From the NCBI GenBank assembly GCA_021413865.1, contig JAIOPN010000009.1, forward strand, positions 1 to 63,751: a stretch of DNA of 63,751 nt. Direction: 5' to 3'. The notes beneath the pieces are model-generated. The model was not told the DNA's origin. It was given only the letters and a program-made list of their open reading frames with translations, and searched no databases. The position numbers and the translations under genes are program-made. Shown one piece after another: positions 43,701-50,385 of this stretch. Every line of letters begins with the position of its first letter. The stretch's first letter is position 1. The DNA comes from Planctomycetota bacterium (GTDB taxonomy: Bacteria > Planctomycetota > Phycisphaerae > Phycisphaerales > Phycisphaeraceae).

Positions 43701-44422
43701 TTGACGACGCGCTGCTCCGCGACGTCATCATCCGCGCCTACGACTGCCTCATCTGGGGCGGCGTCGACTACTGCCGCCGCTACTGCCAGCGGCTCGTCGA
43801 GGTGTTCGGGAAGGACTCGCCCGAGCAGGGCTACGCCCTCACCCGCGCGGTCGTGTGGAACCTGGCCCGCGTCATGCTCATCAAGGACGAGGTGTACGTC
43901 TCCGCCCTGCTGACCAACCCCGAGAAGTACCGCCGCGACCGGCTGCGGTTCAACGTGAATCCCGAGCGCGGCGACCGCATCGTTTACCGCCACCACAACC
44001 GCCCCGAGTTCGACCTGTTGGGCATGCGCATCCGTTTCGAGGTCAAGAGCCGTGACTGGCAGCTCCGCCTGATGAGCAGGATGCGGTTCCTCCGCGCGGT
44101 GCTGCCGTCGTGGCACAAGCGGGAGAAGGCGTTCCGCGACTGGTACGAGACGCTGGTGGACCGCATCGACGCCGATGTGCTGGCCGACCCGCGCAACTAC
44201 CAGCGCTGGACGGCCGTGATGGGCACGCCCGCCGCCGCCACGGGCTACCGCGAGGTGCGTTACCCCAAGATGGAGGCCGCCCGCCGCCGCGCCGACGCGC
44301 TGCTCGCCACCGACCTGGACCTCTTCGAGCCCCCCGCCACCGCCCGGCCCGAGCCCGTTCCCGATTTCACCGTCACCTCCGACGACTCCGGCGCCCGCAC
44401 CGTCCACCTCCCCCTCATCTGA
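40706..44422 (+). CDS. Indolepyruvate ferredoxin oxidoreductase, single-chain
   Basis: A 1238-aa enzyme oxidatively decarboxylating aryl-pyruvates to acyl-CoA with ferredoxin as acceptor. The order is a pyrimidine-binding domain (LLTGYPGSPIAGYFDAL), a TPP domain from about residue 415 (TFCPGCPHRDSS, GDTGCYTMLM, GDGTFFHSGQSA), a Cys-rich segment at about 647-698 (CENCLECTTQTGCPG, CVNDGACQRINACP) that may bind Fe-S clusters, then the IorB-like gamma domain from about 735 (YLAGVGGMGIG, KKGLAIRNGGVCSQL). A C-terminal 300-residue extension matches the DUF6537-type tail of long forms. It fuses what archaea encode as IorA and IorB. It is the largest gene here. Confidence 0.93.
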   Translation: MKIDPRFIKESGPEVFTGNELLVKGALETEGGVHLLTGYPGSPIAGYFDALETLAPLLEERGMVARLAGNEAISVAMVNGAQMAGCRAMTAFKSVGLHVASDALALGVMSGTQNDSGGLIIVGDDPWSDSTQVPADSRFLAEHCRLPIIEPCNPQEVKDWVNLAFKLGRAGQIYVGYSMTVSTADGGGTVECRPNHYPLVNEKQKKTLSYARDIEPTLERAVLLPPRTARREAASEGRLAAVKSEARRLGINRILHRPVKGEVVPMGFIAYGCSYAYLAHAMQEMGLAGRFPILKLGMAYPLDEQIVTEFARLCRQVFVIEERRPFVERQVVEALHPLIQSGELSVEVYGKQFPKPFHGIPSTRGLNPSILIERLVPIIKQHPTLPIELTNGRLTAEIDRIVATATYGVTIPDRTPTFCPGCPHRDSSSVLLELRRDLLDPQYMLERHKRKPVDLVAHGDTGCYTMLMFEPNKPLMHNYSGMGLGGATGSGVDPFIDNKQLVFMGDGTFFHSGQSAISHSIKSGQDIAYIILDNKTTAMTGHQANAGVEIDLMGRTTFAQDIERIVAAMIPKKLAKDVRVVRADPADRERYRKLLEQSLLADGVKVVIADKECGITFHRRARAKEREALWEHGFLAKKTHMNVATEVCENCLECTTQTGCPGLKSVETDYGAKVQTDFSTCVNDGACQRINACPSFEEVTILRKQPPRNPDEHVDLTDLPDPPRPLHADQDTWRCYLAGVGGMGIGLCTAILVAAGHDMGYDVQFLDKKGLAIRNGGVCSQLVFSRKTRDALHATTPLIPYGKADLIIGVDLLEATRAIDPKHPFRVASPDRTVAVVNTAKTPTILTLMGREDFDPEQLQTALRRCTREGHFVGFNVGDLCERVLDSKLYANIMMLGMAYQKGYLPLQLDVIKRAIRTLARAEAERNLRAFAIGRRIILRPDLFVVEPTHEVESSRRAFRRKANSLRATFGNGARGKRISKQFRVLMKQTFRATRGKFVDDALLRDVIIRAYDCLIWGGVDYCRRYCQRLVEVFGKDSPEQGYALTRAVVWNLARVMLIKDEVYVSALLTNPEKYRRDRLRFNVNPERGDRIVYRHHNRPEFDLLGMRIRFEVKSRDWQLRLMSRMRFLRAVLPSWHKREKAFRDWYETLVDRIDADVLADPRNYQRWTAVMGTPAAATGYREVRYPKMEAARRRADALLATDLDLFEPPATARPEPVPDFTVTSDDSGARTVHLPLI

Positions 44423-44495
44423 GCCGCTCGCGGCTTAGCGTCTTCTCGCTATCCTTCTATTTCCCGGTCACACCGGTGAAATAAGGAAGTTCCAC

Positions 44496-45239
44496 ATGCG
44501 CGTGCTCGTGACAGGATCGGCCGGTTACACCGGCAGCGGGATGGTGGCCGTCATCGCGGGGGAGCACCACGTGCGCGGCGCGGACATCCGCCCCAGCGAG
44601 GGCGTGCAGGAATCGGTCGTCGCCGACATCACCGATCTGGAGGTGTGCCGCCGGATCACCGCGGGCGTCGAGGCGGTGGTGATGTGCCACATGGCCAAGA
44701 ACCCCGACGGCTACAAAACGCCCGTCGCGGCCATCGACATCAACCTCAAGGGCACCGCCAACCTCTACCACGCCATGAGCGAGAACGGCGTCCCCCGCGC
44801 GGTGCTGATCTCTTCCGTCGCGGTGCTCGCCCCCGAGCCGCACCCCATGGCCGAGCCGGGCGTCGGGCCGTACAGCATCGCCTGCACCCAGCCCAAGACC
44901 ACGCTCTACGGCATCACCAAGGTTTTCCAGGAACAGCTCGCCTGCTTCTACCACGCCACCACCGGCATCGTGACGACGATGCTCCGCCCGGGCTGGATGG
45001 TGTACGAGGACAAGCTGCTGACCAAGTACGGCGAGAAGATGGAGCGGTACTACGACAGCCTGATCGACCCGCGCGACATCGGCCACGCCGTGCTCGGCGC
45101 GCTGCGGCTGAGCGACCCGCGCATCGAGGCCTTCCGCATCTCCTCCGATGAAAAGGTTCCCGGCATGGCGCAGGCGATGACGCGCTTGAACTGGAAGCCG
45201 CGGCACCTCTTCGCAGCGCTGCCGCGCGTGAAAGAATGA
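44496..45239 (+). CDS. NAD-dependent epimerase/dehydratase
   Basis: A 247-aa short-chain dehydrogenase. MRVLVTGSAGYTGSGMV holds the nucleotide-binding loop, LISSVAVL gives the Ser, and the active-site motif YGITKVFQEQ contains the Y-x-x-x-K pair. It is similar in size and style to the protein at 13575-14294 (HHVRGADI near the start in place of HHVRFFDR). The SD AAGGAAG is upstream. It is followed by a family C hairpin. It may act on a sugar nucleotide, but the substrate is not evident. Confidence 0.85.
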   Translation: MRVLVTGSAGYTGSGMVAVIAGEHHVRGADIRPSEGVQESVVADITDLEVCRRITAGVEAVVMCHMAKNPDGYKTPVAAIDINLKGTANLYHAMSENGVPRAVLISSVAVLAPEPHPMAEPGVGPYSIACTQPKTTLYGITKVFQEQLACFYHATTGIVTTMLRPGWMVYEDKLLTKYGEKMERYYDSLIDPRDIGHAVLGALRLSDPRIEAFRISSDEKVPGMAQAMTRLNWKPRHLFAALPRVKE

Positions 45240-45248
45240 TTTTGATCC

Positions 45249-45330
45249 GGTGGGGCAGGCGTCCCGCCTGTCTCTTCTTTTGAATTTGGTTTGACGCCAG
45301 CGCAGAGGCAGGCGGGACGCCTGCCCCACC
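45249..45330. terminator. Family C inverted repeat between convergent genes
   Basis: GGTGGGGCAGGCGTCCCGCC and GGCGGGACGCCTGCCCCACC, a stem of about 22 bp with an interior of about 40 bp. It lies between convergent stops at 45239 and 45340. It is closely similar to 35181-35248 and probably acts as a bidirectional terminator. Confidence 0.6.
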
Positions 45331-45339
45331 GGGCGCATC

Positions 45340-45741
45340 TCACACCACCGACTCAAACGCCCCGACGTGGTGCCTGATCACCGCCGCGCCGCGCGGCGGG
45401 AGCACCACCGCGACCACGTCGAACCGGATCGCCCGATCGGTCCATTTCTTCCGCCGCGCCAGTTCCGACGCCAGTGCGGTGAGCTTGCGGCGCTTGTGGT
45501 TGTTGACGTGGACCTCCGGCGGCACGCCGTCGCCGGACGCCGACTTCACCTCGACGATGACGATGGTCTTCCCGTCGGGCGCCAGCGCGAGCAGGTCGAT
45601 CTCGCCGAGTTTCGTGCGCATGTTCCGCGCGAGGATGCGGTAGCCGGCCTGTTTCAGGTGACGCGCCGCCGCCCGCTCGCCGCGCGCACCCAGGCTCTGG
45701 TCAAGCCTGAGGGAGCGCAGAACCTTTTGCATCCATGCCAT
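45340..45741 (-). CDS. YraN/UPF0102 family predicted nuclease
   Basis: A 133-aa protein with the restriction-endonuclease-like fold of the YraN family: LGARGERAAARHLKQAGYRI, RNMRTKLGEIDLLAL (Glu-Ile-Asp) and VIVEVKSASGDG (E-x-K) are the catalytic-type motifs. YraN proteins are linked to DNA recombination or repair, but their role is unproven. The ATG at 45741 is preferred over upstream starts that run into the CACTGGTC repeat cluster. It sits downstream of the aldehyde dehydrogenase gene on the same strand. Confidence 0.88.
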   Translation of the reverse strand: MAWMQKVLRSLRLDQSLGARGERAAARHLKQAGYRILARNMRTKLGEIDLLALAPDGKTIVIVEVKSASGDGVPPEVHVNNHKRRKLTALASELARRKKWTDRAIRFDVVAVVLPPRGAAVIRHHVGAFESVV

Positions 45742-45764
45742 GCGGTGAGCCGGGTGTCGGGTGT

Positions 45765-45844
45765 CACTGGTCTGGCGTACTCGCCCGACCAGTGCTCTTG
45801 GGGACATGTTTGACCGCACTGGTCAATGAGTACATCGACCAGTG
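45765..45844. repeat. Cluster of four alternating CACTGGTC/GACCAGTG octamers
   Basis: CACTGGTC at 45765-45772 and 45817-45824, and its reverse complement GACCAGTG at 45787-45794 and 45837-45844. The inner pair extends to a hairpin with GTACTC at one end and GAGTAC at the other. It lies between the aldehyde dehydrogenase stop and the yraN start. Confidence 0.8.
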
Positions 45845-45861
45845 GTACCCACTCCTCCCGA

Positions 45862-47340
45862 TCAATCCTTCGCGATCACGACCGTCTTGACCTCGGTGTA
45901 GTTGTCCAGGCCCTTCTCGCCCAGTTCACGGCCCATGCCGGACATCTTGAACCCGCCGAAGGGCGCGGCCGCGTCGAAGACGTCGTAGCAATTGACCCAC
46001 ACCGTGCCGGCGCGGACGCGGTGCGCGATCGCGTGCGCCTTGCCCACGTCGCGCGTCCAGACCGCCGCCGCCAGGCCGTAGAACGTGTTGTTCGCCCGGT
46101 CCACCACCTCGTTGATGTCGCGGAACTTGAGCACGCTGAGCACAGGCCCGAAGATCTCGTCGGTGGCGATGGACATCTTGTCGGTCACGTTGTCGAAGAC
46201 GGTGGGCTGGATGAAGAAGCCCTTGTCGCCGTCGCGGCCGCCGCCGGTGAGGCAGCGGGCGCCCTCCTTCTTGCCGGCCTCGATGTAGTGGAGGATCTTG
46301 TCGTACTGCGCCTTGTCCACCTGCGGGCCCTGGTCGGTGGCCGGGTCGAAGGGGTCGCCGATCTTGCGCTTCTTCACGGAGTGGAGCAGCTTGGCGACGA
46401 ACTCGTCGTGCACCGATTCCTCGATGAACAGCCGCGAGCCCGCGCAGCAGCACTGCCCCTGGTTGAAGAAGAGCCCGAAGTGCGCCCCCTCGACGGCGGC
46501 GTCGAGGTCGGCGTCGGCGAAGACGACGTTGGGGCTCTTGCCGCCCAGCTCGAAGGTGACACGCTTGAGCGTCTGCGACGCCGCCTTCATGATGACCTGC
46601 GCCGTGCGGTACTCGCCGGTGAAGGCGATCTTGTCCACGCCCGGGTGCTCCACGAGCGCCGCCCCGGCCGTTGGGCCGAAGCCCGGGACGATGTTGATCA
46701 CGCCGGCGGGGAAGCCCGCCTCCATCGCCAGTTCACCCAATCGCAGCGCGGTGAGCGGCGTCTGTTCCGCGGGCTTGAGCACGATCGTGCACCCCGCCGC
46801 CAGCGCCGGGCCCCACTTCCAGGCGATCATCAGCAGCGGGAAGTTCCACGGGATGATCTGCCCCGCCACGCCGACGGGCTCGCGCCGGGTGTAGGTGAAG
46901 TAATTGCCGCGCACGGGGATGACCTGCCCGTGGATCTTGTCCGCCCACCCCGCGTAGTAGCGGAAGCAGTCGATGACCAGCGGCAGGTCGGCGGCGAGGC
47001 TGTCCTTGATGGGCTTGCCGTTGTCGAGCGTCTCGAGCGCGGCCAGCTCTTCCTTGTTCTTCTCGATGAGGTCCGCCAGCTTGTAGAGCAGCCGGCCGCG
47101 GTGGCGCGCATCCATCGCCGGCCAGGGCCCGGTCTCGAACGCTTTGCGCGCCGCCTTCACCGCCAGGTCGATGTCCGTCCGGTCCCCCTCGGCGACGTCG
47201 GCGATCTTCATCTCCGTCGCCGGGTCGATGGTGGCAAACGTTTTGCCGCTGACGCTGTCGCGCCACTGCCCGTCGATCAGCAGGCGGGTCTGGCGCACGC
47301 GCGGGCGCGCCGTGACGGGTGCGGTCAATGTCGCTGTCAT
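45862..47340 (-). CDS. NAD(P)-dependent aldehyde dehydrogenase
   Basis: A 492-aa ALDH-superfamily enzyme oxidising an aldehyde to its acid. [20 protein letters not shown] and [11 protein letters not shown] form the nucleotide site, [12 protein letters not shown] has the general-base Glu, and [14 protein letters not shown] contains the catalytic Cys. The NAD-loop motif usually reading F-T-G-S-x-x-V-G is here [11 protein letters not shown], a departure. It resembles class 1/2 and betaine aldehyde dehydrogenases. The SD AAGGAGA is placed well before the ATG. The physiological aldehyde is unknown. Confidence 0.92.
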   Translation of the reverse strand: MTATLTAPVTARPRVRQTRLLIDGQWRDSVSGKTFATIDPATEMKIADVAEGDRTDIDLAVKAARKAFETGPWPAMDARHRGRLLYKLADLIEKNKEELAALETLDNGKPIKDSLAADLPLVIDCFRYYAGWADKIHGQVIPVRGNYFTYTRREPVGVAGQIIPWNFPLLMIAWKWGPALAAGCTIVLKPAEQTPLTALRLGELAMEAGFPAGVINIVPGFGPTAGAALVEHPGVDKIAFTGEYRTAQVIMKAASQTLKRVTFELGGKSPNVVFADADLDAAVEGAHFGLFFNQGQCCCAGSRLFIEESVHDEFVAKLLHSVKKRKIGDPFDPATDQGPQVDKAQYDKILHYIEAGKKEGARCLTGGGRDGDKGFFIQPTVFDNVTDKMSIATDEIFGPVLSVLKFRDINEVVDRANNTFYGLAAAVWTRDVGKAHAIAHRVRAGTVWVNCYDVFDAAAPFGGFKMSGMGRELGEKGLDNYTEVKTVVIAKD

Positions 47341-47454
47341 GGGATGTCTCCTTGATCGGGGTACGACTCAGGGGTCACATCGTATTTTAGACCGTTACCA
47401 CCCCGGAGGGGCAAGGAATATCTTTGCTACGATGCGCCCAACAAGGAGCCAGCC

Positions 47455-48000
47455 ATGGGAATGTCACTGGGCGTGGGCGTCGGGCTGATCGTCGCGGGGC
47501 TTATCGTCGGCCTGCTCAGCGGACTGCTGGGCATCGGCGGGGGCCTTCTGGTCATCCCGATCCTGGTCATGCTCTTCGGCTTCACGCAGAAACAGGCCGC
47601 GGGCACCAGCCTGGCGATGCTGCTCCCGCCGATCGGCATCTTCGCCTTCCTGACCTATTACCGCGCCGGTCACGTGAACATCTGGGCCGCGGTGATCCTC
47701 GCCCTCACCTTCGCCCTGGGCGCTTGGCTGGGGGCCGCGCTGGTGTCGAACGACTTCATCTCTGAATCGGTCCTGCGCCGCGTTTTCGCGTTCTTTGCCT
47801 TTTACGCCGCCGGCAACATGCTATTCCACAGCGACAGCCTGACGTGGGCGACGCTCAAGACCATCCCGATCATGGCCGTCGCGGGGCTCACTTATTTCCT
47901 GCTCCGCATCATCGGCCGGCGGTGGAAGAAAGAGTTCAACCTCGGCGAGGTCTTCCGACGCCAGGCCGTGCGGCCCATCGTGATGGAGTTCGAGATTTAG
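47455..48000 (+). CDS. TauE/SafE-type membrane protein, short form
   Basis: A 181-aa membrane protein with about five hydrophobic segments. GLLSGLLGIGGGLLVIPIL and the following AAGTSLAMLLPPIG are the hallmark of the TauE/SafE (DUF81) sulfite/anion exporter family. It is only one repeat unit plus a partial second (normal length about 250), ending in a basic tail EVFRRQAVRPIVMEFEI. It may function as a dimer or be a truncated relative. The SD AAGGAG lies upstream. Substrate not assignable. Confidence 0.82.
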   Translation: MGMSLGVGVGLIVAGLIVGLLSGLLGIGGGLLVIPILVMLFGFTQKQAAGTSLAMLLPPIGIFAFLTYYRAGHVNIWAAVILALTFALGAWLGAALVSNDFISESVLRRVFAFFAFYAAGNMLFHSDSLTWATLKTIPIMAVAGLTYFLLRIIGRRWKKEFNLGEVFRRQAVRPIVMEFEI

Positions 48001-48176
48001 CCCCCTCTCCCTCCGGGAGAGGGCTGGGGTGAGGGGATCACCGGCCGGATGGGACGCGCGATCGCGCATGCAATCCCGCGGATGAAAGCGTGATAGACCG
48101 ATCCATCCCCACCGGGCGTCCCCTCACCCGTCGGCGAAGACGCCGCCACCCTCTCCCGGTGGGAGAGGGGTCGGAG
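48001..48176. repeat. Composite intergenic inverted repeat, family A, full copy, reversed
   Basis: CCCTCTCCCTCCGGGAGAGG and GGTGAGGGGATCACCGGCCG on the left; CCCCTCACCCGTCGGCGAAG and CCACCCTCTCCCGGTGGGAG on the right. It is the reverse complement of the 12254 layout. It lies between convergent genes (TauE-like, gcvPB), so it may also terminate transcription. Confidence 0.85.
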
Positions 48177-48195
48177 TTGTGAAACAGCCGTCAAA

Positions 48196-49671
48196 TCACG
48201 CCTGCGCGGTGAGCACCGGCGTGCGCGCGGCGGCGACCTCGTCGAGGCGGCGCACCGGGGCGCGGTTCGGCGCGTCTTTGAGCAGCGCGGGCGTCTGCTC
48301 GATCTCGTCGGCGATCAGGTTCATCACCTCGACGAAGCGGTCCAGCGCGGCTTTGCCCTCGGTCTCGGTGGGCTCGACCATGAGGCAGTCGTGGATCGGC
48401 CAGTGCATGGTCGGCGGGTGGATGCCGTAATCGATCAGCCGCTTGGCGATGTCGATCAGCGTCACGCCGCGCGACAGCAGCGACTTGGGCACGGTGACGA
48501 ACTCGTGGGCGCAGTAGTGTTTCCGTTCCGGGCTGAAGTAGGGCATCTCGAAGCGGTCGCTCAGCCGCGCGGCGAGGTAATTGGCGTTGAGCACGGAGAC
48601 CTGCCCGACGTTGCGGATGCCGTCGGGCCCGCAGGCGGCGATGTAGGTCCAGCAGCGCAGCAGCACGCCGAACTGGCCGAAGAACGAGCGCACCTTGCCG
48701 ATCGACTTGGGCCGGTTGTGGTCGAGGAAATATGAACCGTCGGATTTCTTTTCAACCTGGGGCACGGGCAGATAGGGCGCGAGGAACTTGCGCACGGCGA
48801 TCGGCCCCGAGCCCGGGCCGCCGCAGCCGTGGGGTGTGCTGAAGGTCTTGTGCGTGTTGTAGTGCATGACGTCCACGCCGAAGTCGCCCGGGCGGGAGAC
48901 GCCGACGATGGCGTTCATATTGGCGCCGTCGAGGTAGAGCAGGGCGCCCGCGTCGTGGAGGATTTTTGCGATCTCGACGATGGTGCCGTCGAACAGGCCG
49001 ACGGTGTTGGGGTTGGTGATCATCAGCGCCGCGGTCTCGCCGTCAACGAGCTTGCGGAGGGCGTCGAGGTCGACCATGCCGTGGGCGTTGGAGGGGACCT
49101 TGACGACGTTGGCGCCGCACATGGCGCAGGAAGCGGGGTTGGTGCCGTGCGCGGTGTCGGGGGCGAGGACTTTGCGGCGGTGCGGGGCGTTGCCGCCCTT
49201 GGGGTCGTTGAAGTAGGCGCGGATAACCTTGAGGGCGGCGTACTCGCCGTGCGCCCCGGCACAGGGCTGAAGGGAGACCTCGTCGAGCCCCGCGATCTCG
49301 GCGAGCCAGAGCCGCAGATCGTAAAGCATCTTCAGCGCGCCCTGGGCGTCGGCGTCGTCCTGCAGCGGGTGCAGCCCCGTGAACGAGGGCATCGCGGCGG
49401 CGGCCTCGTTGAGTTTGGGGTTGTACTTCATCGTGCAGGAGCCGAGCGGGTAGAAGTTCGCGTCCACCGAGAAATTGCGGGAGGCCAGGTGCGTGTAGTG
49501 GCGCACCAGGTCGAGCTGGCCGACCTCGGGCAGCGCCGGCGGCCTGTCGGCGACGAGCCCGGCGGGCAGCGCGGCGCGGGGGACATCCAGCGCCGGCAGG
49601 TCGGTGGCGCGGGCGCCGTGCGTGGAGCGCTCGAAGATCAGGGGCATGGAACTCTGTTTTGCCTCGCTCAC
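48196..49671 (-). CDS. gcvPB: Glycine dehydrogenase (decarboxylating) subunit 2
   Basis: A 491-aa PLP enzyme subunit of the two-part P-protein, which decarboxylates glycine and loads the aminomethyl group on lipoyl-GcvH. SRNFSVDANFYPLGSCTMKY and the PLP lysine in MHYNTHKTFSTPHGCGGPG are diagnostic. The start is GTG at 49671, in a GTGA overlap with the stop of the preceding DUF2442 gene and with AAGGA 8 nt before; an ATG at 49647 is the alternative. Its partner gcvPA lies 0.7 kb upstream, separated by a DUF4160-DUF2442 pair. No gcvH or gcvT is in the window. Confidence 0.95.
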   Translation of the reverse strand: MSEAKQSSMPLIFERSTHGARATDLPALDVPRAALPAGLVADRPPALPEVGQLDLVRHYTHLASRNFSVDANFYPLGSCTMKYNPKLNEAAAAMPSFTGLHPLQDDADAQGALKMLYDLRLWLAEIAGLDEVSLQPCAGAHGEYAALKVIRAYFNDPKGGNAPHRRKVLAPDTAHGTNPASCAMCGANVVKVPSNAHGMVDLDALRKLVDGETAALMITNPNTVGLFDGTIVEIAKILHDAGALLYLDGANMNAIVGVSRPGDFGVDVMHYNTHKTFSTPHGCGGPGSGPIAVRKFLAPYLPVPQVEKKSDGSYFLDHNRPKSIGKVRSFFGQFGVLLRCWTYIAACGPDGIRNVGQVSVLNANYLAARLSDRFEMPYFSPERKHYCAHEFVTVPKSLLSRGVTLIDIAKRLIDYGIHPPTMHWPIHDCLMVEPTETEGKAALDRFVEVMNLIADEIEQTPALLKDAPNRAPVRRLDEVAAARTPVLTAQA

Positions 49672-50168
49672 GCTTCGATCCTTTTTTCAATCGAGACTAT
49701 CCGCTCGAGTTTGCCGGTTTTTCGGTGGATGTAGACGTCGGATAGTCCCATCATGCGACCCAGCGAAAGCGCCTCCGCCTGCGCCATCTGCTTGGTCCGG
49801 TAGGAGCTTTTGAAAGGATTATGTTTCGCGGTGATGACCCAGCCCCTGCGCTTCTCAAAACGCACGTGAAAATTAGGATCACCGCCCTTGGCGTGTTTGG
49901 GGGGAATAGCCGGGGGACGCGGGAATTGCTCGTGCTCACCGAGCACGATCTGTTCCGTTTCGAGATCGAGATCGAGATCAGGCCAGTGGATGTACAACCC
50001 GCCTCCCACCAGTCGATAGTGGCCTCGCTCCTTCGGCTTGGCGCGGGTGAGAGTCGGGTACAGCTTCAACGGAGACCGTACCCGCCGCCCGTCCGCCAAG
50101 ATCAAGTGGATCGCATCGGTCGAAAACTCGACCTTGATCGCCCTATGTTCTGCGTTTCCATTCGGCAT
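49668..50168 (-). CDS. DUF2442 protein with C-terminal DUF2188-like domain
   Basis: A 166-aa protein. Residues about 5-70 (AIKVEFSTDAIHLILADGRR, LVGGGLYIHWPDLDLDL) fit DUF2442, the usual partner of DUF4160 in paired toxin-antitoxin-like loci. Residues about 105-160 (RRGWVITAKHNPFKSSYRTK, AEALSLGRMMG, VYIHRKTGKLERIVS) fit DUF2188. The ATG at 50168 has GGAG 8 nt upstream. It overlaps the end of the DUF4160 gene by 26 nt, and its stop overlaps the gcvPB start (GTGA). Assignments are by pattern; the toxin-antitoxin role is a proposal for the family, not proved. Confidence 0.78.
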   Translation of the reverse strand: MPNGNAEHRAIKVEFSTDAIHLILADGRRVRSPLKLYPTLTRAKPKERGHYRLVGGGLYIHWPDLDLDLETEQIVLGEHEQFPRPPAIPPKHAKGGDPNFHVRFEKRRGWVITAKHNPFKSSYRTKQMAQAEALSLGRMMGLSDVYIHRKTGKLERIVSIEKRIEA

Positions 50169-50385
50169 GCCACTTCTCCAGAATCTCGCCCCGGTTTCGG
50201 ACCAACAGTTCACGTATTTTTTTCAGATCCCCCGCTGAGCAGCCTTGATGATCCATGCATTCAAAATCCGTCAAACTCCACTTGCTGACGCATCCCCCAT
50301 ACTCCGCATGAACGTGGGCCGGATGCTTATGCTCCCTTGAGGGCACGAAGAATCGTATGCCTTCAACATTCAGCAATACAGCCAT
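50143..50385 (-). CDS. DUF4160 family protein
   Basis: An 80-aa protein: GIRFFVPSREHKHPAHVHAE (the conserved P-H-x-H), then CSAGDLKKIRELLVRNRGEI and LEKWHAEWKR, all hallmarks of DUF4160. It is preceded by the gcvPA stop in the arrangement GTGATG, so either the GTG at 50388 or the ATG at 50385 starts translation by coupling to gcvPA. It overlaps the DUF2442 gene downstream by 26 nt. DUF4160 and DUF2442 pairs are common, mobile and often considered toxin-antitoxin systems; here they sit within a metabolic operon. Confidence 0.82.
   Translation of the reverse strand: MAVLLNVEGIRFFVPSREHKHPAHVHAEYGGCVSKWSLTDFECMDHQGCSAGDLKKIRELLVRNRGEILEKWHAEWKRRT

Noticed and set aside
45765-45844. CRISPR array
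   Set aside because: Units are 8 bp and alternate in orientation; spacers are too short and irregular.
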